Shown here: positions 1 through 5,910 of the stretch, piece after piece
Position numbering within the stretch: the stretch's first letter is position 1
How the letters are laid out: the number at the start of each line of letters is the position of its first letter
Source: an uncultured Prevotellaceae bacterium
GTDB taxonomy: Bacteria; Bacteroidota; Bacteroidia; Bacteroidales; Muribaculaceae
NCBI GenBank assembly: GCA_900541935.1
Contig: UQLZ01000060.1
Span: 1-13,628 of the forward strand
Length of the DNA stretch: 13,628 bases
Direction: 5' to 3'
Position numbers and translations under genes: made by a program
The notes under the pieces: generated by a model
What the model was told of the DNA's origin: nothing
Seen by the model: only the letters and a program-made list of their open reading frames with translations
The model's database searches: none

Positions 1-10
1 ATCACGAATC

Positions 11-36
11 GCGGACACTCTGCAGAGTGTCCCTAC
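11..36 (-). repeat. GTAG-headed palindromic (REP-like) element A1
   Basis: Read on the minus strand this is GTAG followed by a perfect 20-nt palindrome, GGACACTCTGCAGAGTGTCC, and then GC. The same palindrome recurs at 1994-2013. The GTAG head next to a hairpin is the arrangement known for REP elements handled by RAYT transposases. It forms an oppositely oriented pair with the element at 74-100. Confidence 0.75.
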
Positions 37-73
37 GGCAGCGTAATTGTAATATCTTGATAATCAGTTAAAT

Positions 74-100
74 GTAGGGACGAAATGTGTTTCGTCCGGC
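74..100 (+). repeat. GTAG-headed palindromic (REP-like) element A2
   Basis: GTAG precedes an 8-bp stem (78-85 GGACGAAA with 90-97 TTTCGTCC) closed by a TGTG loop. It is nearly identical to the element at 1944-1969. It lies just upstream of the promoter of the PCMD gene. Confidence 0.75.
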
Positions 101-129
101 ATGGTGAATAAATGTTCGGAATTCGAAAA

Positions 130-160
130 TTGCACAATTCAAGAAAAATGAGTAATTTTG
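130..160 (+). promoter_or_regulatory. Promoter of the PCMD-protein gene
   Basis: TTG at 130-132 and TAATTTTG at 153-160 are separated by 20 bp and match the Bacteroidota -33/-7 pattern. Transcription should start near 167, which leaves a leader of about 38 nt to the ATG at 205. Because the promoter lies inside the longer open frame that begins at 112, that upstream ATG is unlikely to be used. Confidence 0.7.
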
Positions 161-204
161 CACGCGTAATTTATTTAAAAATCTCAGTAATAATTATTAA
201 GATT

Positions 205-1848
205 ATGAAAACAAAAAAATTAGCGTTGTCGTTTATGCTTATTGCTTCAGCAGCAATTACTTCTAACGCACAACAATTACCTAACAGCAGTTTTGAAGAA
301 TGGAAAACGGCATGCGATAAAACTACATCTACATCTACAATGTCTGGTTCTGATTTTGTTCGACCAGGAATTGAACCTAAGAATTGGAATGGTTCAAGTG
401 TTTCTTCATTTGGTGTTACATTTGAATTAGTTACGAAAGATTCTCAGGGCTTTCCTGTTTTGACAAATAAGGAGTTGTTTGGACAAAAAGTTCCTGCTTA
501 TATGACAGTAGGAACACCTTGGGTATTTGTAGGTGGCAAAAGTATGTTTGACGCTCTAAGCTATGCTGCTGCTGGAGATGGAGGCTCTTATGGTGGAGTT
601 AGTTTTACTTATCGCCCGGATGCTGTTTCATTAAGATATCAAAAATTAAATACAACTGAAAAATCTCACGTTATTGCCTATTTATGGTCAGGAACATTTA
701 AAGCAAAGGTTGCAACTTCTGTTTCTGGGAAAGAACCAAATTTCACTTACGTATATGGTCGGGAACTTGAAGATTTGGATAGAGCCGTATTGGGTAAGCA
801 AACTGAGAATATAACCCAGAAAGGAAAATTAATTGCTTCAGTTGATTATGAGTTAACAGAAAACACTACTGATTGGACAGAGTTAGTTGCTGAATTAAAT
901 TATGATGAAACTAATGGCAACTTAGTTCCTGAAAAAATGAATATTATTCTTTCTGCAGCTGACTACTGGACTCGTCCAAATATTCAGGGTAATACACAGT
1001 TGAAAGTTGATGACGTAACATTGCTTTATTATTCACGTCTTTCTGACTTGAAGGTTAACGGTGCAACTGTTGCGGGATTCGATAGCAAGAAATTCGAATA
1101 CAACTTCCTTGAAAAGGTTCCTGCATTGAGCAGTGTTTCTGCTACTAAAATGGGTAACGCACCTAAGACTGTAAGCACAGAACTTGCTGCTAACGGTAGC
1201 GATATCCTTGTAACTGTTGCTAACCAAGCAGGTGCTAATGACTTCGACGGTAAGAACACGCATACATATACTCTTAGTTATATGAACGAAGAACTTGACG
1301 GTATCTTCACTGTTAATACACAAAATCCAAACGGCAGTCTTAGCGTTGAAGTACAGCAACAAGACATGAAACTCTTCTTTAAGAAGAATGCAGACGGCAA
1401 ATATACTGTAATTATCCCTAATACATCAAAATACGGTACAATCACAGTTGGCGGCGTTGTCAGCGAAGATGGCAAGAACTTTAGCAAGCAGACTTTCGAA
1501 GTTGAGTTGGCTGGAGGCAAGGCTACAGTAGCAATTCAAGGTATTGCAAACGAAAATGATTTCCTTTATTCATACAGCGTTACTCTCAACGGCGAAACAA
1601 GAATCCTTACTTTCACAAACAATAGAGCATTGTCAGGCGTAGAGAGTGTTGAAGGCTTGAGCGAGAAGGTAGTAGCAAAGGCTGGTTCAATTGAGGTATG
1701 TGGCGTTAACGGTAGCGTGAATGTTTATGCCGTTGACGGTCGTCTCGTTAAGTCAGTGGCGGTTAATGGTGAAGCAACAATTGAATTGGCAAACGGTCTT
1801 TACATCGTTCGCACACCAAAGACAGCGACAAAAGTATTAGTGAAGTAA
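205..1848 (+). CDS. Secreted PCMD-domain protein with cadherin-like domain and T9SS-like tail
   Basis: A 547-residue exported protein, probably a cell-surface carbohydrate-associated protein; no enzymatic function can be assigned. Residues 1-22 are a signal peptide, with likely cleavage after NA and before QQ. Residues 24-275 begin with LPNSSFEEW, the typical opening of PCMD (putative carbohydrate metabolism) domains, and run as a beta-rich jelly-roll-like segment. Residues 278-360 (LSDLKVNGATVAGF onward) resemble a cadherin-like beta-sandwich. Residues 366-472 form a further beta-rich domain. The last 50 residues (VNVYAVDGRLVKS, then GLYIVRT, then KVLVK) resemble a type IX secretion sorting tail. 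The open frame extends upstream to 112, but the promoter lies within that stretch, so the ATG at 205 is chosen. It is monocistronic, with its own promoter and terminator. Codon use changes sharply near nucleotide 1030, between the PCMD and cadherin-like domains. The domain names are recognition calls made without a profile search. Confidence 0.85.
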   Translation: MKTKKLALSFMLIASAAITSNAQQLPNSSFEEWKTACDKTTSTSTMSGSDFVRPGIEPKNWNGSSVSSFGVTFELVTKDSQGFPVLTNKELFGQKVPAYMTVGTPWVFVGGKSMFDALSYAAAGDGGSYGGVSFTYRPDAVSLRYQKLNTTEKSHVIAYLWSGTFKAKVATSVSGKEPNFTYVYGRELEDLDRAVLGKQTENITQKGKLIASVDYELTENTTDWTELVAELNYDETNGNLVPEKMNIILSAADYWTRPNIQGNTQLKVDDVTLLYYSRLSDLKVNGATVAGFDSKKFEYNFLEKVPALSSVSATKMGNAPKTVSTELAANGSDILVTVANQAGANDFDGKNTHTYTLSYMNEELDGIFTVNTQNPNGSLSVEVQQQDMKLFFKKNADGKYTVIIPNTSKYGTITVGGVVSEDGKNFSKQTFEVELAGGKATVAIQGIANENDFLYSYSVTLNGETRILTFTNNRALSGVESVEGLSEKVVAKAGSIEVCGVNGSVNVYAVDGRLVKSVAVNGEATIELANGLYIVRTPKTATKVLVK

Positions 1849-1875
1849 TAAGAACATAACGACAATTTGATATAT

Positions 1876-1915
1876 AAAGCCACGGTTTGCGCGATGCAAA
1901 ACCGTGGCTTTTTTT
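1876..1915 (+). terminator. Intrinsic terminator after the PCMD gene
   Basis: A 13-bp perfect stem (1876-1888 AAAGCCACGGTTT with 1899-1911) encloses a 10-nt loop and runs into a T tract. It lies 27 nt after the stop codon. The A-rich 5' side gives it weaker potential on the other strand. Confidence 0.93.
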
Positions 1916-1943
1916 ATTTAGTCCGGTATGAGGGAAATGTACT

Positions 1944-1969
1944 GTAGGGACGAAATGTATTTCGTCCGC
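1944..1969 (+). repeat. GTAG-headed palindromic element A3
   Basis: GTAG plus a stem GGACGAAA/TTTCGTCC (1948-1955 with 1960-1967), then GC. It differs from A2 at one loop base and in the 3' flank. A likely 3' half of another copy (GTCCGGTATG) lies at 1921-1930, matching the GTCCGGCATG that follows A2. Confidence 0.75.
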
Positions 1970-1991
1970 TGTGTGAATGAACGGCACGGTT

Positions 1992-2017
1992 ACGGACACT
2001 CTGCAGAGTGTCCCTAC
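1992..2017 (-). repeat. GTAG-headed palindromic element A4
   Basis: On the minus strand it reads GTAG and then the same 20-nt palindrome as A1, followed by GT. With A3 it forms a head-to-head inverted pair 22 nt apart, the layout seen in REP doublets (BIMEs). Confidence 0.75.
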
Positions 2018-2051
2018 AGGTTGTGTATATTTTGTTGTGTGTCAATTATTT

Positions 2052-2077
2052 GTAGGGATGAAATGCATTTCATCCGC
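2052..2077 (+). repeat. GTAG-headed palindromic element A5 with compensatory change
   Basis: GTAG followed by the perfect palindrome GGATGAAATGCATTTCATCC. Compared with A2 and A3, the outer GGAC/GTCC is GGAT/ATCC, so both arms changed and pairing is preserved. Confidence 0.75.
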
Positions 2078-2124
2078 CACGCACGAATAAAAACAAATTT
2101 TTCCCTGAAGGGGAAATTGATTTC

Positions 2125-2173
2125 CAGCCTGGGGCGCTGCCATAGGCTGATGAATCGTTGGGCTTTCAGCCCG
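2125..2173 (+). repeat. Double-hairpin repeat B1
   Basis: Two adjacent hairpins separated by about 10 nt: CAGCCT (2126-2131) pairs with AGGCTG (2144-2149), then GGGCT (2160-2164) pairs with AGCCC (2168-2172). Related copies lie at 2231-2270, 2300-2345, 2610-2655 and 8406-8450. A separate small hairpin (TTTCCC with GGGAAA, 2100-2116) sits just upstream. Confidence 0.7.
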
Positions 2174-2184
2174 CAAACGCTACT

Positions 2185-2203
2185 GTAGGGACGTAATTTG
2201 CGT
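2185..2203 (+). repeat. One-sided, decayed GTAG element A6
   Basis: The head GTAGGGACG is intact, but the 3' arm is reduced to GCGT and the closing GTCC is lost. I read it as a degenerate copy of the A family. Confidence 0.45.
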
Positions 2204-2230
2204 AAGCCTCTCTTAATCAAACAGCATTTC

Positions 2231-2270
2231 TGGCAGAAAGCCTATGACCTTAACACCTATGGCAAGGCCT
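2231..2270 (-). repeat. Decayed double-hairpin repeat B4
   Basis: It aligns by eye with the copy at 2300-2345: GGCAGAAAGCC, then ATGACCTTAAC, then CCTATGGCAAGGCC. Several substitutions break the pairing and the final CCATAGG is missing. Confidence 0.5.
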
Positions 2271-2299
2271 TTTCCGTGAAGAACCGTATCGTTCAATTT

Positions 2300-2345
2300 C
2301 GGGCTGAAAGCCCATGCCCTAACCAGCCTATGGCAACGCCATAGG
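2300..2345 (-). repeat. Double-hairpin repeat B2
   Basis: GGGCTGAAAGCCC is followed by CCTATGGC-AAC-GCCATAGG, i.e. the B unit in reverse orientation. The second hairpin is perfect. Confidence 0.7.
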
Positions 2346-2373
2346 TATGCGGTATCCTAAGAAAACGCGCTCT

Positions 2374-2391
2374 GTAGGAGCAGCGACTGCT
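2374..2391 (+). repeat. GTAG-headed short hairpin beside the transposase fragment
   Basis: GTAGG is followed by a hairpin AGCAG-CGA-CTGCT. It overlaps the last two bases of the transposase fragment stop codon (minus strand, 2390-2392), the position expected for a terminal hairpin of an IS200/RAYT-type unit. Its stem differs from the A family. Confidence 0.5.
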
Positions 2392-2608
2392 AATCTGTAA
2401 ATAAATAGTCCTTGTTGTAATCGACTTTATACAAAGCCAAAAAAGCCAGATACTCTTCCCGAAAACTTCTTTTTCTGTGGTGTTCTTTTTGATTCTTTAT
2501 GTAATTCAATGTTGGTAAAAAAGAAGACTGGCTAACGGAAAAAACAGAGTATCCCCATTGCCATGAAAAACGCTGCTCTTTCAGAGCGCTCGAAATTACT
2601 GTGCTCCC
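2390..2608 (-). pseudogene. C-terminal fragment of a RAYT/IS200-type (Y1) transposase
   Basis: The minus strand carries an open frame without a usable start, ending in TAG at 2390-2392. It reads SALKEQRFSWQWGYSVFSVS, followed by QSSFLPTLNYIKNQKEHHRK and then RSFREEYLAFLALYKVDYNK. The signature WQxGYxxFSVSxS, YIxNQxEHH and SFxEEY is what I know from the C-terminus of REP-associated tyrosine transposases and IS200-like proteins. The Tyr of YIKNQ is at the position of the catalytic nucleophile. The N-terminal half with the HUH metal-binding motif is absent: upstream the frame runs into double-hairpin repeat B3, so the gene appears truncated there. About 70 of a usual 150-230 residues remain. The fragment lies inside a repeat cluster of the kind such enzymes recognise. 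The family call rests on motif recognition without a search. Confidence 0.8.
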
Positions 2609-2609
2609 A

Positions 2610-2655
2610 CCTATGGCGCTGCCATAGGCTGTTGATTCGATGGGCTTTCAGCCCG
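2610..2655 (+). repeat. Double-hairpin repeat B3
   Basis: CCTATGGC-GCT-GCCATAGG (2610-2628) forms a perfect 8-bp stem. It is followed by CTGTTGATTCGAT and then GGGCTTTCAGCCC. It lies at the point where the transposase fragment loses its family-like sequence. Confidence 0.72.
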
Positions 2656-2685
2656 TTTTGCCTCTCCTGACAAAACGATATTAAC

Positions 2686-2723
2686 GGCACATTTCCGGGA
2701 TCTGTTGGGACGAAATATGTGCC
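2686..2723 (-). repeat. Decayed A-type element within a hairpin at the end of the esterase gene
   Basis: GTTGGGACGAAAT (2704-2716) resembles the A-family head with one change in GTAG. It is enclosed by a 7-bp inverted repeat GGCACAT/ATGTGCC (2686-2692 with 2717-2723) that reaches the first base of the esterase stop codon. No clear T tract follows on the minus strand, so use as a terminator is only possible. Confidence 0.35.
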
Positions 2724-3529
2724 TATTTCTTTTTGTTGCGTTCAATAATGTACCTTCGTATCATTGTATATGCAGGTTCGAGTACAGTTCCGTGGTCGCA
2801 GCCTTGCAGTTCGTATAGTTTTACGTTCTTGTTTCCGATATTTCTTGAAACTGATTCAAAAAGAGCATTTTCTTCCCATCTGTTAGCGATTTCCTTATAC
2901 CTATCTCCAGTATATAGAATTATTGGAGGAGTGTCTTTGCGGGTCTTGTTTACAGGAGCAAATTCATCAATTATAGGCAAACCGTCAGGCAAGTTTCTTT
3001 CTTTTCGTATAGTGAAATGAGTTACAGTTTGCCCGCTGACAGGCAGGTATGCGGCAATACTGTCAGCGTCAACTCCAAATTGACTAAGGTATTTTTTATC
3101 TGTAGCAAGCATCAGAGAAAGATATCCGCCGGCAGAGTGCCCAGATACGAATATTTTAGACTTATCCCCACCATATTTTTCAATGTTGTTATATACCCAA
3201 GCAACTGCTTCTGCGGCATCGTTGATATAGTCCGGGTTTTGTGCTTTAGGGCTAAGACGGTAGTTAACTGCTACGATTGCAATTCCTTGGTTCATTATTT
3301 CCGCTGGGAAATGCTTGTTTCCACCAGTCAGCCCACCACCATGAAACCAGATAAGAGTTGGGTAGCCACTTTCAATAGGGTGGTAAATGTCTAACTTACA
3401 ACGCTCTTGTTTGTATTTGTTGCTGTCGTTTTCATTGATGTACGATATATTGCTTATGGTTTTGTAGTCAGAACCGAATGCAATTATGACGCTCATTAAT
3501 GAAAAGAGCAGAGCAGATAATTTTTTCAT
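2723..3529 (-). CDS. Exported alpha/beta-hydrolase (esterase/lipase-like)
   Basis: 268 residues with an N-terminal signal peptide (about residues 1-20, MKKLSALLFSLMSVIIAFGS), so it should act in the periplasm or beyond. The HGGG oxyanion-hole motif is at 63-66 and the nucleophile elbow GHSAGG at 130-135, with Ser132. Asp209 (YTGD) and His246 (CDHGT) are the candidate acid and base, giving a complete triad of the hormone-sensitive-lipase/carboxylesterase type. The length is normal for a single-domain esterase. It is the last gene of a four-gene minus-strand operon and starts 8 nt after the WYL regulator. Given the NamZ-like and symporter partners, deacylation of a glycan or a peptidoglycan-derived substrate is plausible but is inference. 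The true substrate cannot be read from the sequence. Confidence 0.85.
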   Translation of the reverse strand: MKKLSALLFSLMSVIIAFGSDYKTISNISYINENDSNKYKQERCKLDIYHPIESGYPTLIWFHGGGLTGGNKHFPAEIMNQGIAIVAVNYRLSPKAQNPDYINDAAEAVAWVYNNIEKYGGDKSKIFVSGHSAGGYLSLMLATDKKYLSQFGVDADSIAAYLPVSGQTVTHFTIRKERNLPDGLPIIDEFAPVNKTRKDTPPIILYTGDRYKEIANRWEENALFESVSRNIGNKNVKLYELQGCDHGTVLEPAYTMIRRYIIERNKKK

Positions 3530-3537
3530 TAGTTTTG

Positions 3538-4425
3538 TTATTTATAGTTTTCGAGTGATTTTTTGAGGGATTCCTTTATTTGTGATTTCAATTCAGGAGG
3601 GGCAATGACTGTTACCTTGCTACCGAAAGAGAGCAGTTCTTGGATAAGGTCGTAGGTGATATGCAGATTATATGTGAATATGGAATATCCGTCGCATATT
3701 TGCTCCGTTTGTGATTTGTGAAGAGGTAATGCCCGCAAATATTTTGCCTGCTTGGATTCTGCTTTAATGATCACCCTTTTGCATTCTCCGTGGTCGGTTG
3801 TTATGCCAAAGAACCCGTCGAAATATTGGGAAACGCTGATGTCAGGCATCTCGAATTTCTCTTGAGAAACTGCTACAGTCGTTATTCTGTCGAGTGAATA
3901 GGTCTTAATCTTCTTATCTTTGCAGTTGTAGCCGATAACGTACCACCTCTGCTTGAAGATGCGCAGGAAGTATGGTTCGATTATTATGTTTTTAGAAACA
4001 GTCTGCCTGTCGAAAGCCGCGTAAGAGATGTTTATCTTGTTTGATGTTTTTATGGCATCGATAATAATTGACAGGTGCCCTTTTGCCGAGGGAATGTCTT
4101 CAAGCATAATCCTGCTTGCTATGTCCGTAGCGGTTGAAAGGGTGTTATTGATAGCCATTGAGTTAACGAGCCACCTGTTCATATCCTCGCCTTCCGTTTC
4201 CGTTCCGAGGAAGTATTCAAAAGTGGCAGGGTCATATTGTATAGAGATGCCGAAAAGTTCCTCAATGGCGTTTCTGTAGTTGTAGAACGTTCGGCGGGCA
4301 AGGGCTTCCCCCTCGGAATATTCCGATTTTTTCCAGCACTCGTCGAGTTGTCGTCGAGTGATTTTTCCGTAACGCTGGATTGTTTCCAGCACCCAAAGGT
4401 ATTTTCCGAGGAGGTTCCGAGCCAT
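3538..4425 (-). CDS. WYL-domain transcriptional regulator
   Basis: 295 residues, cytoplasmic DNA-binding protein. Residues 1-75 form a winged helix-turn-helix region (RYGKITRRQLDECW followed by LARRTFYNYRNAIEELFGI). Residues 120-190 match the WYL sensor domain, with the WYL-equivalent RWYVIGYN at 160-167 and a following KTYSLDRI. Residues 215-290 look like the WCX C-terminal extension (ELLSFGSKVTVIAPPELK). WYL proteins bind nucleic-acid or small-molecule ligands; this ligand is unknown. It lies 7 nt downstream of the symporter gene and 8 nt upstream of the esterase gene, so it is co-transcribed and may control its own operon. No operator can be seen. Confidence 0.9.
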   Translation of the reverse strand: MARNLLGKYLWVLETIQRYGKITRRQLDECWKKSEYSEGEALARRTFYNYRNAIEELFGISIQYDPATFEYFLGTETEGEDMNRWLVNSMAINNTLSTATDIASRIMLEDIPSAKGHLSIIIDAIKTSNKINISYAAFDRQTVSKNIIIEPYFLRIFKQRWYVIGYNCKDKKIKTYSLDRITTVAVSQEKFEMPDISVSQYFDGFFGITTDHGECKRVIIKAESKQAKYLRALPLHKSQTEQICDGYSIFTYNLHITYDLIQELLSFGSKVTVIAPPELKSQIKESLKKSLENYK

Positions 4426-4432
4426 GATTAGA

Positions 4433-5890
4433 TTATTGTTTTTTGATTAATAGAGCCATACCCAAAGCAGTAACAACAGCGTTGATAATCAGCAGTTCAA
4501 AACTGATTTGGTATCCGTTGAACCATTGCTCGCTATTTTTTTGGAGGATAAGGCATATAATCGGGGAGATGATGCAAACAGCAGGCACCCATTTGTCGCG
4601 AACCTGCTTTTTGCAAGCCAATCCGAATATGAACATACCGAGGATAGGGCCGTAAGTATAAGCAGCGAGGCTGTAAACGGCATTGATAGCACTGTCGTTA
4701 TTCAGGTAGTAGAAAACGATGATAACGGCAACCATCATAGCCGACATTGCCAAGAGAACGAGTTTTCTTGTCTTAGTCAAACCGGCATCATCCTTTTTCT
4801 TGTCAGCCTGGAGAATGTCAACTGTGAATGACGTTGTCAGAGCAGTTAAGGCACTGCCAGCGGCAGAGTATGCAGCAGCAATCAAACCGATAATAAATAC
4901 GATTCCGATGAATACGGGGAAGCCGTCGCTCCATGCAACATTACCGAAAACGGCGTCACCAACAACTTTACCGTCCTTCATTGGCAAGTTGTCGCCTGAG
5001 TACATATAAAGGAGAGTACCGAGAACGAGGAAGAGTCCGATAACGAAGATCTGCACGAAAGAACTGACAATCATATTCTTTTGAGATTCGCGGTGGTTCT
5101 TGCAACTCATAGTTCTCTGCATCAAGTCTTGGTCAAGGCCAGTTGTTGCGATAACCATAAATACACCGGCAATAAACTGCTTCCAGAAATATTTTCCGTC
5201 GTTAGGGTCGTCGAAGAAGAAAATCTTGCTTGTTTCGTGAGCAGAAACCGCTTCCGGCAAGTCGAAGATTCCGAGGTTTAGGCTCTTCGCGATGTAAACG
5301 ATACAGCATACAACAGAAAGGACAAGGCAGAATGTCTTTAGCGAGTCAGTCCAGATAAGGGATTTCACGCCACCTTGCTTAGAGTAAAGCCAAATTAAAG
5401 CAACGGTAAGAATAACGTTGATTATAAAGTGGATATGTAGCGGGTCGAATACAAGAGTTTGCAGAACTACGCAAACAACAAAGAAGCGAACCGACGCGCC
5501 GAGCATCTTAGAAACGAAGAAGAACCATGCTCCCGTTTTGTATGATTTCATACCGAAGCGGTTTTCGAGGTATCCGTAGATACTTACAAGGTTCATCTTA
5601 TAGAACATAGGGATAAGCACGAGGGCAACAATTAGAGAGCCAACAAAGAAGCCCAGCACCATCTGCATATATGAGTATCCGCCGGCATAGACGGCACCCG
5701 GAACAGAAATGAATGTTACTCCCGAAATACTTGCACCAATCATGGCAATGGCAACCATATACCATGGTGATTTTCGGTTGCCTGTGAAGAACCCGGCATT
5801 ATCAGTTTTTCGTCCGGTTATCCATGAAATCAGAAACAGTAGTAAAAAGTAGAATGCTATAGTAGCAAGAACGATCAAGGCTTTTGTCAT
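4433..5890 (-). CDS. Sodium:solute symporter (SSS family)
   Basis: 485 residues with about 13 hydrophobic segments, which is normal for SSS/SLC5 transporters of the inner membrane. Family hallmarks visible are the FFTGNRKSPWYMVAIAM segment after TM1, GASISGVTFISVPGAVYAGG in the next helix, TGLDQDLMQRTMSCK in the central loop, and AAYSAAGSALTALTTSFTVD, the helix that normally carries Na2-site Ser/Thr residues. It is expected to co-import a solute with Na+. It starts 20 nt after the NamZ-like gene and lies 7 nt before the WYL gene. The context suggests uptake of MurNAc or a related sugar released by the NamZ-like enzyme. SSS-type transporters next to MurNAc genes are known in Bacteroidota, but specificity here is inference. 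Confidence 0.92.
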   Translation of the reverse strand: MTKALIVLATIAFYFLLLFLISWITGRKTDNAGFFTGNRKSPWYMVAIAMIGASISGVTFISVPGAVYAGGYSYMQMVLGFFVGSLIVALVLIPMFYKMNLVSIYGYLENRFGMKSYKTGAWFFFVSKMLGASVRFFVVCVVLQTLVFDPLHIHFIINVILTVALIWLYSKQGGVKSLIWTDSLKTFCLVLSVVCCIVYIAKSLNLGIFDLPEAVSAHETSKIFFFDDPNDGKYFWKQFIAGVFMVIATTGLDQDLMQRTMSCKNHRESQKNMIVSSFVQIFVIGLFLVLGTLLYMYSGDNLPMKDGKVVGDAVFGNVAWSDGFPVFIGIVFIIGLIAAAYSAAGSALTALTTSFTVDILQADKKKDDAGLTKTRKLVLLAMSAMMVAVIIVFYYLNNDSAINAVYSLAAYTYGPILGMFIFGLACKKQVRDKWVPAVCIISPIICLILQKNSEQWFNGYQISFELLIINAVVTALGMALLIKKQ

Positions 5891-5910
5891 GATTTTATAT
5901 TTTTATTCGT

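Noticed and set aside
112..204. N-terminal extension of the PCMD protein starting at 112
   Set aside because: The stretch contains the gene's own -33 and -7 elements, and the signal peptide begins at the ATG at 205.
11..2077. CRISPR array
   Set aside because: The repeated units are palindromes in mixed orientation with irregular spacing and no uniform spacers, and there are no cas genes.
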